DNA from: Pusillimonas sp. UBA6240
GTDB taxonomy: Bacteria > Pseudomonadota > Gammaproteobacteria > Burkholderiales > Burkholderiaceae_B
Assembly (NCBI GenBank): GCA_002441445.1
Contig: DJWC01000097.1
Coordinates: 3,798-43,388 of the forward strand
Length of the DNA: 39,591 bases
Direction of reading: 5' to 3'
Shown here: in pieces, positions 15,976 through 24,831 of the stretch
How the letters are laid out: every line of letters starts with the position of its first letter
How positions within the stretch are numbered: the first letter of the stretch is position 1
Position numbers and translations under genes: made by a program
Notes under the pieces: generated by a model
What the model saw: only the letters and a program-made list of their open reading frames with translations
What the model was told of the DNA's origin: nothing
The model's database searches: none

Positions 15976-17283
15976 TTATGGGTTATCCAGGCTGAACACA
16001 TGCGTCTGGTCATCGTAGGCGAAGACCTCGGCATAGCGGCCAAGGCCGATGACGGCGCGCAAGGTCTGCTCGGCGGCGCCCGGCGACATGTGATCCTCCA
16101 ATTCGTCCGCGAACCGGCTCCAGGGCGCGCGATGTTCCGGCCGCTCGTCGAGGACGCGCCGAATATGGCCCGCGAGCGCCACATAGTTCAGAAGATGCCT
16201 GGCGAATAGTCGCTTGCGTTGATCGGTGTCGAGTTCCGCGAACTGGCGGCCTTCCTCCGTAAGCCTGATGTCGCCGCCCTCGACCTCGGCCAGTCTCAGC
16301 ATCTGTAGCGTTTCGGCTACCGGAAACAGGTCGTCGATCTCCATGTGCAGCGACGCGGCGATGACCGGCAGGTCGGCTTCGCCCCCATAAGGCGCCGCCG
16401 CGACCGCCTCCAGCAGGCCCGACAAGAGATTCGTCGAAACCCTGGGCAGGATCGTGCCTATGCCCGTGCCGGCAAAGCGTTCGATCCGCTTGCCGGCGGG
16501 CGCGTCGGTCTTGGTCGTCATCTCTACGTAGATGCGTTCCACCAGGTCGCGAAAGAGGGGATCGAGACGGGCGCGGGGATGCGGCAGTTCGACCTTGATC
16601 TCCTTCAGGATCCGGCCCGGATTGCTGCCGAAGACGAGAATGCGGTCGCACATCAGCACGGCTTCCTCGATATTGTGCGTGACAAGAATCACGCCTTTGA
16701 TCGGAAGCTGGCCCTCCGACCACAGATCGAGGAAATCAGTGCGCAGCGTCTCGGCCGTCAGCACGTCCAGCGCCGAGAAGGGCTCGTCCATGAGCAGGAT
16801 GTTGGGATGGACCACCAGGGCCCGGGCGAAACCGACGCGCTGGCGCATGCCGCCCGAGAGTTCGCGCGGATAGGCGGATTCGAAGCCATCGAGGCCGATC
16901 AGGTCGATGGACTGGATCGCGCGGCGGCGGATCTCTTCGGGCGGGAGGCCCAGCGCCTCCAGGCCCAGCTGCACGTTCTCCAGCACGGTGAGCCAGGGAA
17001 ACAGCGCGAAGCTCTGGAACACCATGGCGATGCCCGGCGGCGGGCCGTCCACCTCGTTACCCAGATAGGTAATGGAGCCTGCTTTGGGCGCGGAGAGGCC
17101 TGCGATCAATCGCAGCAGTGTCGATTTGCCCGAGCCCGACCGCCCGAGCAGGCCGACGATCTCACCTTCGCGCAGCGTCAGATCGATGCCGTCGAGAACC
17201 AGCAGTTCGCCGCCGTCGGGCCTGGGGAAGGATTTGCGTATGCCCCGGATGTCCAGCAAGGGGGTGATGTCCAGCGTGTCCAT
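15976..17283 (-). CDS. ABC transporter ATPase (nitrate/taurine type) with C-terminal AAA-associated domain
   Basis: A 435-residue ATP-binding subunit. The ABC domain fills residues about 8-250, with Walker A GRSGSGKST (47-55), Q-loop VFQSFALFPW (88-97), signature LSGGMRQR (142-149) and Walker B ILLMDEP (162-168); it is closest in style to the SsuB/NrtD/TauB group. Residues about 275-435 form an extra domain (LPRVSTNLLSGLLEAV, then DIRLTEEGRQFAELD and later RHLLNYVALAGHIRRVL) resembling the AAA-associated C-terminal domain found on some ABC ATPases, probably winged-helix-like and possibly regulatory. The permease gene lies 12 bases upstream on the same strand. No periplasmic binding protein is encoded nearby, so the substrate is unknown. 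Confidence 0.93.
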   Translation of the reverse strand: MDTLDITPLLDIRGIRKSFPRPDGGELLVLDGIDLTLREGEIVGLLGRSGSGKSTLLRLIAGLSAPKAGSITYLGNEVDGPPPGIAMVFQSFALFPWLTVLENVQLGLEALGLPPEEIRRRAIQSIDLIGLDGFESAYPRELSGGMRQRVGFARALVVHPNILLMDEPFSALDVLTAETLRTDFLDLWSEGQLPIKGVILVTHNIEEAVLMCDRILVFGSNPGRILKEIKVELPHPRARLDPLFRDLVERIYVEMTTKTDAPAGKRIERFAGTGIGTILPRVSTNLLSGLLEAVAAAPYGGEADLPVIAASLHMEIDDLFPVAETLQMLRLAEVEGGDIRLTEEGRQFAELDTDQRKRLFARHLLNYVALAGHIRRVLDERPEHRAPWSRFADELEDHMSPGAAEQTLRAVIGLGRYAEVFAYDDQTHVFSLDNP

Positions 17284-17295
17284 GTCATCCTTCCT

Positions 17296-19032
17296 TTAGC
17301 CCAGGCGGAACTTGCGCTCGGCGAGCGCATAAAGCGGCCGCCAGAAGACGCGATTGATGACCACGACGAAGGCGCTCATCATGGCGATCCCGAGCACGAT
17401 GCGGTGGAAGTCGCCCGCCTTCGCGGCCACGGCGATGTAGGCGCCGAGGCCATGGGCCTCGAGCGTGGTATCGCCCCAGCTCGCGATCTCGGCCACAATG
17501 CTGGCGTTCCACGACCCGCCCGAGGCGGTGATGGCGCCGGTCATATAGAACGGAAACACCGCCGGCAGGGCGATCCGCCGCCACCACAGCCAGCCGCGCA
17601 CGCGCAGATTGGCGCCGATGTCGCGCAACTCGCCGGGGATGGTGGACGCGCCGGCGATGACATTGAACAGGATATACCACTGCGTGCCGAGGATCATCAA
17701 CGGGCTCAGCCAGAAGTCCGGGTCGAGCCGCAACGCCACGATCGCCGACACGGCGAGGGGGAACAAGAGATTGGCGGGAAACGCCGCCATGAACTGGGCG
17801 ATAGGCTGGGCGATGCGCGCAGCCCTCGGCCGCAACCCCAGCCAGACGCCGATCGGCACCCAGACGATGCTGGCGAGCGTGATCAGCGCAAAGACGCGCG
17901 CCATGGTCGCAAGGCCGAGCAGAAAAGCGGTTCCTGCCTCGGTCGGCGCCACGCCTTCCAGCACGAAGGCGATGATGCGCCACAACGCGGCGAGGCAGAC
18001 CGCAATGATCGCGCCGTACCAGAGCCGGTCGAGCCAGGCCGCCTGCCGGGATTGAATTTTCCAGTGCGCGACGGGCCTGGATTTGGCCGATGCTGGAGGC
18101 GGCCGGTAGGTCCAGCGCCATGCCTTCCCCAGCGGCGTCAGGGTGAGCGAGACGAGCCGCGAGCGGCGCAGCGCAGTCAGCACCCATGAGCGGGGCGGAG
18201 CCGCAACGGCTTCCTGCTCGAAGCGGAAGCGGTCGGACCAGGCCACCAGCGGCCGGAACAGAAGCTGGTCGTAGACGAGGATCACGGCGAGCATGGTCGC
18301 AATCGCCCAGAAGATGGCGCCGAGATCGCGCTCGACGATGGCTAGCGCGATGTACGACCCTATCCCGGGCAGCGCCACGGTGGTGTCGCCGACGCTGATC
18401 GCTTCGGAGGCGACGACGAAGAACCAGCCGCCCGACATCGACATCATCATGTTCCAGACGAGCGCCGGCATCGCGAATGGCGCTTCGAGCTTCCAGAATC
18501 GCATCCAGGAACCGAGCCGGAACGAGCGCGACGCTTCGGCAAGTTCTTTGGGAACCGTGCGCAGCGATTGGTGGAAGCTGAAGGCCATGTTCCAGGCCTG
18601 GCTGGTGAAAATCGCGAAGACGGCCGCCAGTTCCGCGCCGAGCATCCGTCCCGGCGCGAGCGACATGAAGAAGACCACCGTGACCGAGATGAAGCCGAGG
18701 ATGGGCACCGATTGGAGAATGTCGAGCAGCGGGATCAGCACCTGTTCTGCGCGCCGGCTCTTGGCCGCCCAGGTCGCATAGGTGAAGGTGAAGAGCAGCG
18801 ACAGGGCCATCGCCGCCAGCATCCTGAGCGAGGTGTGCAGCGCGTACCCCGGCAGGGCGGAGGGGTCGAGGTCGATCGCGCCGAAGCCGGGCTCGGGCAG
18901 CGGCTGCATGAGCCCGCGGCTTCCCTGCGCGAGCAGGACGAGCGCACCGATGACGAGCAGCATCGCGACGACGTCCCAGAGCGTCAGAAGGCGCGAAGAG
19001 GGTTTGGAAAACGGCGCGGGCTGGCTGCTCAT
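17296..19032 (-). CDS. Double-domain ABC transporter permease
   Basis: A 578-residue inner-membrane permease made of two binding-protein-dependent transport domains in one chain. Each half carries an EAA-like cytoplasmic loop: ELAEASRSFRLGSWMRFWKLEAPFAMPAL near residue 180, and ELRDIGANLRVRGWLWWRRIALPAVFPFY near 480. Each is followed by a Gly-rich segment (GGWFFVVASEAISVGDTT and GGSWNASIVAEIASWGDTT), showing internal duplication. About 12 membrane helices are expected. The start at 19032 (or 19038) is preferred over a longer frame to 19221, whose first 60 residues look like unrelated sequence. With the ATPase gene 12 bases downstream it forms a two-gene transporter. This design needs only one permease chain, and any substrate-binding protein must be encoded elsewhere. 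Confidence 0.92.
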   Translation of the reverse strand: MSSQPAPFSKPSSRLLTLWDVVAMLLVIGALVLLAQGSRGLMQPLPEPGFGAIDLDPSALPGYALHTSLRMLAAMALSLLFTFTYATWAAKSRRAEQVLIPLLDILQSVPILGFISVTVVFFMSLAPGRMLGAELAAVFAIFTSQAWNMAFSFHQSLRTVPKELAEASRSFRLGSWMRFWKLEAPFAMPALVWNMMMSMSGGWFFVVASEAISVGDTTVALPGIGSYIALAIVERDLGAIFWAIATMLAVILVYDQLLFRPLVAWSDRFRFEQEAVAAPPRSWVLTALRRSRLVSLTLTPLGKAWRWTYRPPPASAKSRPVAHWKIQSRQAAWLDRLWYGAIIAVCLAALWRIIAFVLEGVAPTEAGTAFLLGLATMARVFALITLASIVWVPIGVWLGLRPRAARIAQPIAQFMAAFPANLLFPLAVSAIVALRLDPDFWLSPLMILGTQWYILFNVIAGASTIPGELRDIGANLRVRGWLWWRRIALPAVFPFYMTGAITASGGSWNASIVAEIASWGDTTLEAHGLGAYIAVAAKAGDFHRIVLGIAMMSAFVVVINRVFWRPLYALAERKFRLG

Positions 19033-19353
19033 CCCCATCCCCCCGCCGGCGCCGAGGAGAATGGCCCGGACAGCCAGGAAACCAGGCAGGCGACCTGGCG
19101 GATGCCTATAGGCGAAACGTCGAATATTGGGAACATGCCCGGCCCTCTTGATTACAGCCGAACCCTCTACCCACTTCGATAGGGTGCGATATCGGATTAT
19201 CCCAGATAACGGCCCGGCCATCTTGCTGCCGCCGGGGAAGTTTCGCTTGCGACAGTGTCGAGATTACTATAGGATTGTATTATTGAATGTCTATTTGCCA
19301 GAAGCCTGGAAGTGAATCGGGCATGGCGATGGCGCAACCTTACAGGAGACGGG
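19033..19353. other. Intergenic region upstream of the lyase gene
   Basis: 321 bases between the divergent ABC permease and lyase genes. The right third is AT-rich and contains a plausible sigma70 promoter for the lyase: -35 TTGCGA (19247-19252), 17-base spacer, -10 TAGGAT (19270-19275), followed at once by the operator at 19274-19288. No coding region is recognised in the remainder. Confidence 0.5.
19274..19288. promoter_or_regulatory. Operator-like element A (lyase-Bug promoter)
   Basis: On the minus strand it reads ATTCAATAATACAAT; on the plus strand ATTGTATTATTGAAT. It overlaps the end of the -10 hexamer (TAGGAT) and the expected transcription start of the lyase-Bug unit, the right place for a repressor. 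It differs at one of 15 bases from element C (27385-27399). Confidence 0.6.
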
Positions 19354-20235
19354 ATGAATCCACGCTCGGCGCGGTTCAGGGAGCTTTTCGGCCAAGGGCC
19401 TTTTGTTTGCATGGGGGCGCACGATGCCGTCACAGCCAAATTGGCTGAACAGGCGGGCGCGCCCGCCATCTTTGTCAGCGGATTCGCCGCCTCGGCGATC
19501 ATTGCGGGCAAGGCCGATATCGGCGTATTGACTCAGACGGAAATGTTCGAGCATATCCGGCGGATTTGCCGGGTGTCCACCGTGCCGGTTTTCGCCGATG
19601 CCGACACGGGCTACGGCGGGATCCTGGATGTGCAAAGGACCATGGAGCTTTGGGAAGAGGCCGGCGCCTCCTGCCTGCATGTCGAAGACCAGGTATTGCC
19701 GAAGAAATGCGGTCACTTTGCCGGAAAGCAATTGATCCCGAAAGAGGAAATGAAGCTGAAGCTGCGGGCGATGCTGGATGCAAGGCGCGACCCCAACTTC
19801 TTCATCGTGGCGCGGACGGATGCGATTGCGGTCAACGGCCTTGAGGATGCGCTGGACCGTCTGGAGGCCTATGCGGAAGAAGGCGCGGATGGGCTGTACG
19901 CCGACGCGCCGGAAAGCATGGAGCAGCTGCGCGAGATCGGCAGGCGCCTCAAGCCCTTGGGCAAGCCCATACTTTTCAATATGGCGCGATCGGGCAAGAC
20001 GCCCTTTCTTTCGCTCAAGGAAATCGCGGAATTGGGCTTCGGTTTCGCTATCTGCCCCATAGAGCCCATGTTCGCCATGCACAAGGCCGTCAAGGAAATG
20101 ATGGAGACCTTCATGCGGGAGGGCTGCTCCACCAATGCCATCGCGCACCAGATCACTTCCTTCCAGGATTTCAACCGATTCATCGGGCTGGAAGAGTCGA
20201 TAGCGATAGAACGGAAATACGCCAGCGCCGGATAA
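19354..20235 (+). CDS. Isocitrate lyase/PEP mutase superfamily lyase
   Basis: A 293-residue enzyme of the superfamily that includes methylisocitrate lyase, 2,3-dimethylmalate lyase, oxaloacetate decarboxylase and PEP mutase. These act through a pyruvate-enolate intermediate on a Mg2+ ion. Visible motifs are SGFAASA near residue 42, DADTGYG (82-88, Mg-binding Asp), EDQ (111-113) and KKCGHFAGK (117-125), the signature of the C-C bond-cleaving branch with the catalytic Cys119. The start at 19354 has AGGAG seven bases upstream. It is the first gene of a unit with a Bug receptor. Its promoter carries operator A, tying it to the cluster through 31.1 kb. It probably performs the final retro-aldol cleavage that yields pyruvate, glyoxylate or oxalate plus an acid. 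Confidence 0.88.
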   Translation: MNPRSARFRELFGQGPFVCMGAHDAVTAKLAEQAGAPAIFVSGFAASAIIAGKADIGVLTQTEMFEHIRRICRVSTVPVFADADTGYGGILDVQRTMELWEEAGASCLHVEDQVLPKKCGHFAGKQLIPKEEMKLKLRAMLDARRDPNFFIVARTDAIAVNGLEDALDRLEAYAEEGADGLYADAPESMEQLREIGRRLKPLGKPILFNMARSGKTPFLSLKEIAELGFGFAICPIEPMFAMHKAVKEMMETFMREGCSTNAIAHQITSFQDFNRFIGLEESIAIERKYASAG

Positions 20236-20288
20236 GGCTGGCGCCACATCGATCGGAACATCGCCTTGGGGCGATAGGAGAGAGGCAC

Positions 20289-21257
20289 ATGAAATCAGTG
20301 AAGCTGGCTGTCGGGATTTGCATGTCGTTCATGCTGGGGTCCAGCCCTCATGCCGCGGAAGTGAAGTACCCCGAAAGGGCGGTCACCATTATCGTCCCAT
20401 ATTCTCCGGGCGGCGGCAGCGACAACGTGTCGCGCGCCATGGCCAGGTATCTGTCCGAGCTATGGGGGAAATCGGTAATCGTGGAGAACAAGCCGGGAGC
20501 GGACGGGTTGATCGCCACCAACGACACTATTCGCGCGAAGCCGGACGGCTATACGCTGTTGGTGTCGATACCGGCCATAGCCATGCTCAAGTACACCAAC
20601 AAGACGCTCAAAAGCGATCCGTTGACGCATTTGACGCCGGTCAGCATGATGGCTGTAGGGCCGACGGCCATTGTCGTGAAAGGTAATTCCGGCATCAAGA
20701 CGGTTAACGATTACAAAAAGTATTGCGCCGATGAAAGCAGGAATTGCAGCTGGGCGAGCGGGGAGCCATTCACGCTGATGGTCGGAACGGCCATGATGTC
20801 GTCCATGGGCTTGTTGGACAAGGTCACCAATGTCCGGTATGCCGGAACGTCGGCGGCGGTGAATGACGTCCTGGGCGGCCACGTCACATCGCTGGTGACC
20901 GGCACCTCATCGGTACTGTCGCACCATAAGTCGGGCGATCTCAGGATCCTCGCGGTCAGTTCGAAAGAACGGCTGCCCGAATTGCCCGATGTGCCGACCT
21001 ACGCGGAAGCGGGCTTGGGCGACGTGGCTTTCAGCAATAACTGGTATGGGCTCTTCGCACCGGCCGGCACGCCCAATGAGATCAAGGCCAAGATCGCCGA
21101 TGGTTTCAATAAGGCGGCGAATGCGCCAGAGGTTCTGAAGGTCTTGAAGCCCTTGCTGCTGACACCTGTGGGCAGCACTCCCGACGCGTTTGCGCAGCGC
21201 CTGGCAGAGGACCAGAAAACCATAGACAGTCTGGCGCCGACGGTTTTCAAGGAATAA
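20289..21257 (+). CDS. Bug-family tripartite tricarboxylate transporter receptor
   Basis: Periplasmic receptor of the Bug family, 322 residues, with a signal peptide of about 22 residues (MKSVKLAVGICMSFMLGSSPHA). IIVPYSPGGGSDNVSRAMA near residue 34 and NKPGADGLIATNDTIRAKPDGYT near residue 70 are family hallmarks. GGAG-type ribosome bases precede the ATG, 53 bases after the lyase stop, so the two are likely co-transcribed from the promoter with operator A. No TctAB is nearby. The same cluster encodes a full TRAP transporter, so this receptor may serve as a second uptake or sensing route for the same acid. Confidence 0.93.
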   Translation: MKSVKLAVGICMSFMLGSSPHAAEVKYPERAVTIIVPYSPGGGSDNVSRAMARYLSELWGKSVIVENKPGADGLIATNDTIRAKPDGYTLLVSIPAIAMLKYTNKTLKSDPLTHLTPVSMMAVGPTAIVVKGNSGIKTVNDYKKYCADESRNCSWASGEPFTLMVGTAMMSSMGLLDKVTNVRYAGTSAAVNDVLGGHVTSLVTGTSSVLSHHKSGDLRILAVSSKERLPELPDVPTYAEAGLGDVAFSNNWYGLFAPAGTPNEIKAKIADGFNKAANAPEVLKVLKPLLLTPVGSTPDAFAQRLAEDQKTIDSLAPTVFKE

Positions 21258-21350
21258 TAACGGACGAAGCCGCGGGGCAGGCCCTCGCGCCCCATTTTGC
21301 CGCTGAACCGGCGGGCCCTGGCGCTGCTGGCGCACAAGGGCCAGCGAGGC

Positions 21351-22139
21351 CTAAACATCTTCCCAGGGAACGCCACCGGCATAGCTTTTATAGCTGACGG
21401 CGGCTCCCCATCCCGCGTCGACCGGCAGCATGACGCCCGTAATCTTCGACGCTTGCGGCGAGCACAGGAAAGCGACGGCGTCGGCGACGTCGTCGGGATC
21501 GGGCAAAGCATCGAGCGCATGGCTGGCCATGATTTTCGCCAGATCTCGCTGGCCCGCGCTGATCTTTTCCTGTAAGCCCCGGGTCAGCACATAGGTGGGC
21601 GCCACGCAATTGACGCGGACGCCATGGCGGCCCAGTTCCACGGCCAGCAGTTCCGTCAGGCGCCTTACGGCGACTTTTCCGGGATTGTAGGCTGGCAGGG
21701 GTAATGGAAGGATGCTATTGATGGAACCCAGGGTGACGATGGACCCGCCGCCGCGCGCCCGCATCCGGCGGCCATAGGCGATGCAGGCGTGCAGGGTGCC
21801 ATGGTAGTTGACCCGCCACATCCGTTCGTGCCGATCCATGTCCATGTCGAGCACGGATTCGGCGTTGGGAATCAGGGCGGCTGAAGTGACCAGGATATCG
21901 GCCGGGCCCAGATCTTCGGCTGTTGCCGCGGCAGCCTTTTCCAGCGCATGGCGGTCAGCGACATCGCAGGGATAGTAGGCCGCGCGCGCGCCCAAACCCT
22001 GGATATGGGCGACTATGCCGCGCGCCTGGTCTCCGTCGACATCCAGGATGGCGACGTCGCAGCCATCCTTGGCAAGGCGGATGGCGCAGGCTGCGCCTAT
22101 GCCGCCAGCTCCTCCGGTAACGACCGCCGTCCGTTTCAT
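21351..22139 (-). CDS. SDR-family oxidoreductase
   Basis: A 262-residue classical short-chain dehydrogenase. The cofactor motif TGGAGGIG is at residues 8-15, and the catalytic residues Ser139, Tyr151 and Lys155 (YNPGK) are all present. The C-terminus (KITGVMLPVDAGWGA) is standard. Asp35 after the second strand (ILDVDGDQ) favours NAD over NADP. The start at 22139 overlaps the stop of the preceding dehydrogenase gene (ATGA), so translation is coupled. It is the last gene of a four-gene minus-strand operon (lactonase, SDR, beta-hydroxyacid dehydrogenase, SDR). It probably oxidises a secondary alcohol intermediate of the cluster's pathway. Confidence 0.93.
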   Translation of the reverse strand: MKRTAVVTGGAGGIGAACAIRLAKDGCDVAILDVDGDQARGIVAHIQGLGARAAYYPCDVADRHALEKAAAATAEDLGPADILVTSAALIPNAESVLDMDMDRHERMWRVNYHGTLHACIAYGRRMRARGGGSIVTLGSINSILPLPLPAYNPGKVAVRRLTELLAVELGRHGVRVNCVAPTYVLTRGLQEKISAGQRDLAKIMASHALDALPDPDDVADAVAFLCSPQASKITGVMLPVDAGWGAAVSYKSYAGGVPWEDV

Positions 22140-23068
22140 GGCTTGGGCTGCGCCGCGGCCTTGCCGCGTACCTCGACGCCCGCTTCTTTTTCGATGACCC
22201 GTATCATTTCCGTCATGTCGGCCTGGTAGCCCAAGATCTCGGCCGCATGGTTGAGGAAGTTGCGCACCGACTGGCCGACCGCCATGGGGACGCCTAAATG
22301 CTCTGCTTCTTCGAGGCACAGCCTGATATCCTTGGCTGACAGCCCGAGGGCGAACCCGAAGCCGAAGCTGCGTGACAGCACGAAGTTCGGAATCTTGACT
22401 TCGGACGCATTGGAGCGGCCGGTTCCCGCGTTGATCACCTGCACTACCATGTCGGGGTCCAGCCCCGCCTTGACGCCCATGACCAGCGCTTCGGACGTGA
22501 CCACCAGCGCGGTGACGGAAACCAGGTTGTTGATGACCTTCATGGTTTGCGCCATGCCCGGTTCCGGCCCCACATAGAACTGTTTGCCGAGATGGTCCAG
22601 AATGGGCCGGGCTTCGTCATAGCGGCCGGCGTCGCCCGCGACCATGAGGGCCAGGCTGCCTTTGGTGGCGCCGGCGACACCGCCGCTGACCGGGCAGTCG
22701 AGGGTTGCGATGGACCGGGTCGCCAGGCCGGATGCAAGCTTCTTGGCGGCTTGCGGGCCCGTGGTGGACAGATCGATGACGATGCGCACAGCGCTCCCTT
22801 CGATCAGGCCGTCCTTGCCGAGCCCCACCGCCGTCACGACATCGGGCATGGGAAGCGACATGAGGACTATGGCGGCCGCATCCGCCACCGCGCGCGGGGA
22901 GTCGGCGCGGCTCGCGCCCTTGGCGACCAGCGGCGCCAAAGCGGCTTCGTTGGTATCGAAAATGGTCAAGCGATAGCCGGCGGCCAGCAGCCGCTGCGCC
23001 ATGGGCGCTCCCATGCGTCCGATGCCGACGAATCCCAGCGATCTATTCTTGTCTGCGTTTGCATTCAT
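22136..23068 (-). CDS. Beta-hydroxyacid dehydrogenase family (HIBADH-like) oxidoreductase
   Basis: A 310-residue NAD(P)-dependent dehydrogenase of the family that includes 3-hydroxyisobutyrate dehydrogenase, tartronate semialdehyde reductase and 2-(hydroxymethyl)glutarate dehydrogenase. GFVGIGRMGAPMA (residues 12-24) is the Rossmann motif, DCPVSGG (124-130) the substrate-binding loop, and KVINN with catalytic Lys177 the active site. Cluster context favours a beta-hydroxy acid or its semialdehyde as substrate. Its stop overlaps the start of the following SDR by four bases. The 50-base gap to the upstream SDR gene carries no operator copy, consistent with one transcript from 24.8 kb. Confidence 0.92.
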   Translation of the reverse strand: MNANADKNRSLGFVGIGRMGAPMAQRLLAAGYRLTIFDTNEAALAPLVAKGASRADSPRAVADAAAIVLMSLPMPDVVTAVGLGKDGLIEGSAVRIVIDLSTTGPQAAKKLASGLATRSIATLDCPVSGGVAGATKGSLALMVAGDAGRYDEARPILDHLGKQFYVGPEPGMAQTMKVINNLVSVTALVVTSEALVMGVKAGLDPDMVVQVINAGTGRSNASEVKIPNFVLSRSFGFGFALGLSAKDIRLCLEEAEHLGVPMAVGQSVRNFLNHAAEILGYQADMTEMIRVIEKEAGVEVRGKAAAQPKP

Positions 23069-23118
23069 GCCTGTTCCTTGTTTTCCGAGAGTAATGATCG
23101 TGCTGTAAAGGCGCGCCT

Positions 23119-23904
23119 TCAGGATGCCGTCCAGCCGCCATCGATGGGCAGCACGGAACCCGTGATGTCACTGCCGGCGGGGCTGCACAGGAAGAGGATT
23201 AGCGCGGCCACATTCTCCATCGCGACGAAGCGCCCCGTCGGCTGGCGCTGGGCCAGGTAGTCGCGCGCTGCGGCCTCTTCCGTTACGCCGGTTTCCCGGG
23301 CGATGCCGGCGATGCGCGAGAGGATGGCCGGGGTAGGGACCGTGCCCGGGCTGACCGCGTTGCAGGTGATGCCGCTGGTTGCGGTCTCCAGTGCGATGGC
23401 GCGCGTCATGCCGATGAGAGCCGTCTTGGTGGTGACATAGCCTATGCGATTGACGGTCGCCGAAGCGCCGTAGACCGACGACATGTTGACGATGCGCCCC
23501 CAGCCGCGGCTGCGCATGCCGGGTATGGCCAGCCGGGCGGTGTGGAAAGCGGCGGAAAGATTGACCGCGATCGATTCGTCCCATTGGGGTGGGGAAAGGT
23601 TTTCCGCTGGCGAGAAATGCCGGACCACGGCATTGTTCACGACGATGTCGACCCCGCCGAACTGTTGTGTGGCCGCTTTCATCATGAGTTCTATCTGGTC
23701 GGCGTGCCTGAGATCCGCCTGGCTCAATAGCACTTCGCATCCGTGTGCGCGCCTCAGGCGCTCGGCCGCGTCTCGAGCCGAATCTTCGGGCTCCAGCCCG
23801 TGCAAGACAATATTGGCCCCCTGAGCGGCCAGGGTGTCGGCGATGGCATAACCCAGGCCGCGGATCGATCCGGTGATCAAAGCGCATTTGTTCTTGAGCA
23901 GCAT
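23119..23904 (-). CDS. SDR-family oxidoreductase (3-hydroxybutyrate dehydrogenase-like)
   Basis: A 261-residue classical SDR. The cofactor motif TGSIRGLG is at residues 11-18 and the catalytic set is Ser143, Tyr156, Lys160 (YVTTK). The layout, including WDESIAVNLSAAFH and the long substrate loop VPTPAILSRIAGIARETGVTEEAAARDYLAQRQPTGR, resembles D-3-hydroxybutyrate dehydrogenases such as the one at 34040. The key Gln94 and His144 of that enzyme are here Val and Val, so the substrate differs. A longer frame upstream of 23904 overlaps the lactonase gene and is not used. It lies 26 bases after the lactonase stop, in the same operon. Confidence 0.9.
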   Translation of the reverse strand: MLLKNKCALITGSIRGLGYAIADTLAAQGANIVLHGLEPEDSARDAAERLRRAHGCEVLLSQADLRHADQIELMMKAATQQFGGVDIVVNNAVVRHFSPAENLSPPQWDESIAVNLSAAFHTARLAIPGMRSRGWGRIVNMSSVYGASATVNRIGYVTTKTALIGMTRAIALETATSGITCNAVSPGTVPTPAILSRIAGIARETGVTEEAAARDYLAQRQPTGRFVAMENVAALILFLCSPAGSDITGSVLPIDGGWTAS

Positions 23905-23930
23905 GGTAGTTCCGATGGAGCGGCGCGGCG

Positions 23931-24749
23931 TCAGGCGCCGCCGGTGGGAGGGACGTCCAGCCTGACGACTTTGCCTTGCAGTTCCGGCGAAGGCGAGGGA
24001 TAGCGCAGCATGACTTGCGGGTCGTGCCCGGGTATGACGTGGTCGGGCGAATCCGCCAGCATGCGGACGTGCCGGTGGCCTTCCAGCATATCGCCCACGT
24101 TGTAGACGGCAGGGAAGGGGATTTGCCGGTCGATGTTGCCATAGAGGTGGGCGGCGTCGGACGCGACGACGACCCAGCCCCGTTGGGTCAGGACACGCAC
24201 TACCTGAAGGCCGGCGGTATGTCCCCCGATGTGGTGCAGGCTCAGGCCGGGGGCGAGCTCGGACATGCCTTGGTGAAATACCACTCGGCCGTCGTAGAGC
24301 TTCCTGATGAAGCTGACGATATCTTCGACATTGAAAGGATGACGCAAGGCGGGATGGCACATGCAGCGGCCGGTTGCGTATGCCGGTTCCGCGTCCTGGA
24401 TGTGGAATCTGGCCTCGGGAAAGCGTTCCAGCGTGCCGGCATGATCATAGTGCAGATGCGTGATGATGACGTCGCGGACGGCATGGGCATCGACGCCGAG
24501 CAGTGCAAGGCCGTCCGGAACCGGAGTGAGCAGCTCGCGCCCCCGTTCGCGGGCGGCCGATTCTTCAAAGCCGGTATCGATGACGTAGACCTCCGATTGC
24601 CTGCGCGCCACCCACACGAAATATTCCAGGTCCGATTCGGCATCGTGGAAGTCGCCGCCGCCAATATAGTTGGCCGCGGCCGTGCGGCCGCTGTGCCTGG
24701 CATATCGAATGGCATAGAGCTCGAACGGAGCGGAGTCTTGAACGTCCAT
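23931..24749 (-). CDS. Metallo-beta-lactamase-fold hydrolase, N-acyl homoserine lactonase-like
   Basis: A 272-residue zinc hydrolase. HLHYDH (residues 98-103) is the dinuclear metal motif; GGHTAG, SDAAH and PGHDP supply the remaining His and Asp ligands. The spacing matches the AttM/AiiA-like lactonase group, which opens gamma-lactones. In this setting the substrate is more likely a lactone intermediate of the pathway than a quorum signal. The start at 24749 has GGAGA upstream; ATGs at 24764 and 24788 are alternatives that would bring the start closer to the operator. It is the first gene of the four-gene minus-strand operon read from the promoter region with element B. Confidence 0.87.
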   Translation of the reverse strand: MDVQDSAPFELYAIRYARHSGRTAAANYIGGGDFHDAESDLEYFVWVARRQSEVYVIDTGFEESAARERGRELLTPVPDGLALLGVDAHAVRDVIITHLHYDHAGTLERFPEARFHIQDAEPAYATGRCMCHPALRHPFNVEDIVSFIRKLYDGRVVFHQGMSELAPGLSLHHIGGHTAGLQVVRVLTQRGWVVVASDAAHLYGNIDRQIPFPAVYNVGDMLEGHRHVRMLADSPDHVIPGHDPQVMLRYPSPSPELQGKVVRLDVPPTGGA

Positions 24750-24831
24750 GGGGATGGTCTCCATCGATGCCTGAAGATGCGGCGGCATCCGTCTGCGGAT
24801 GATGCGCCGCTTTCAACGTGCGTAAGTTGAA

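Noticed and set aside
16345..18189. 614-codon open frame on the plus strand, antisense to the ABC transporter
   Set aside because: It is rich in Arg, Gln, Asp and His with no recognisable domain, and lies opposite two clear ABC genes. It is a GC-rich shadow frame.
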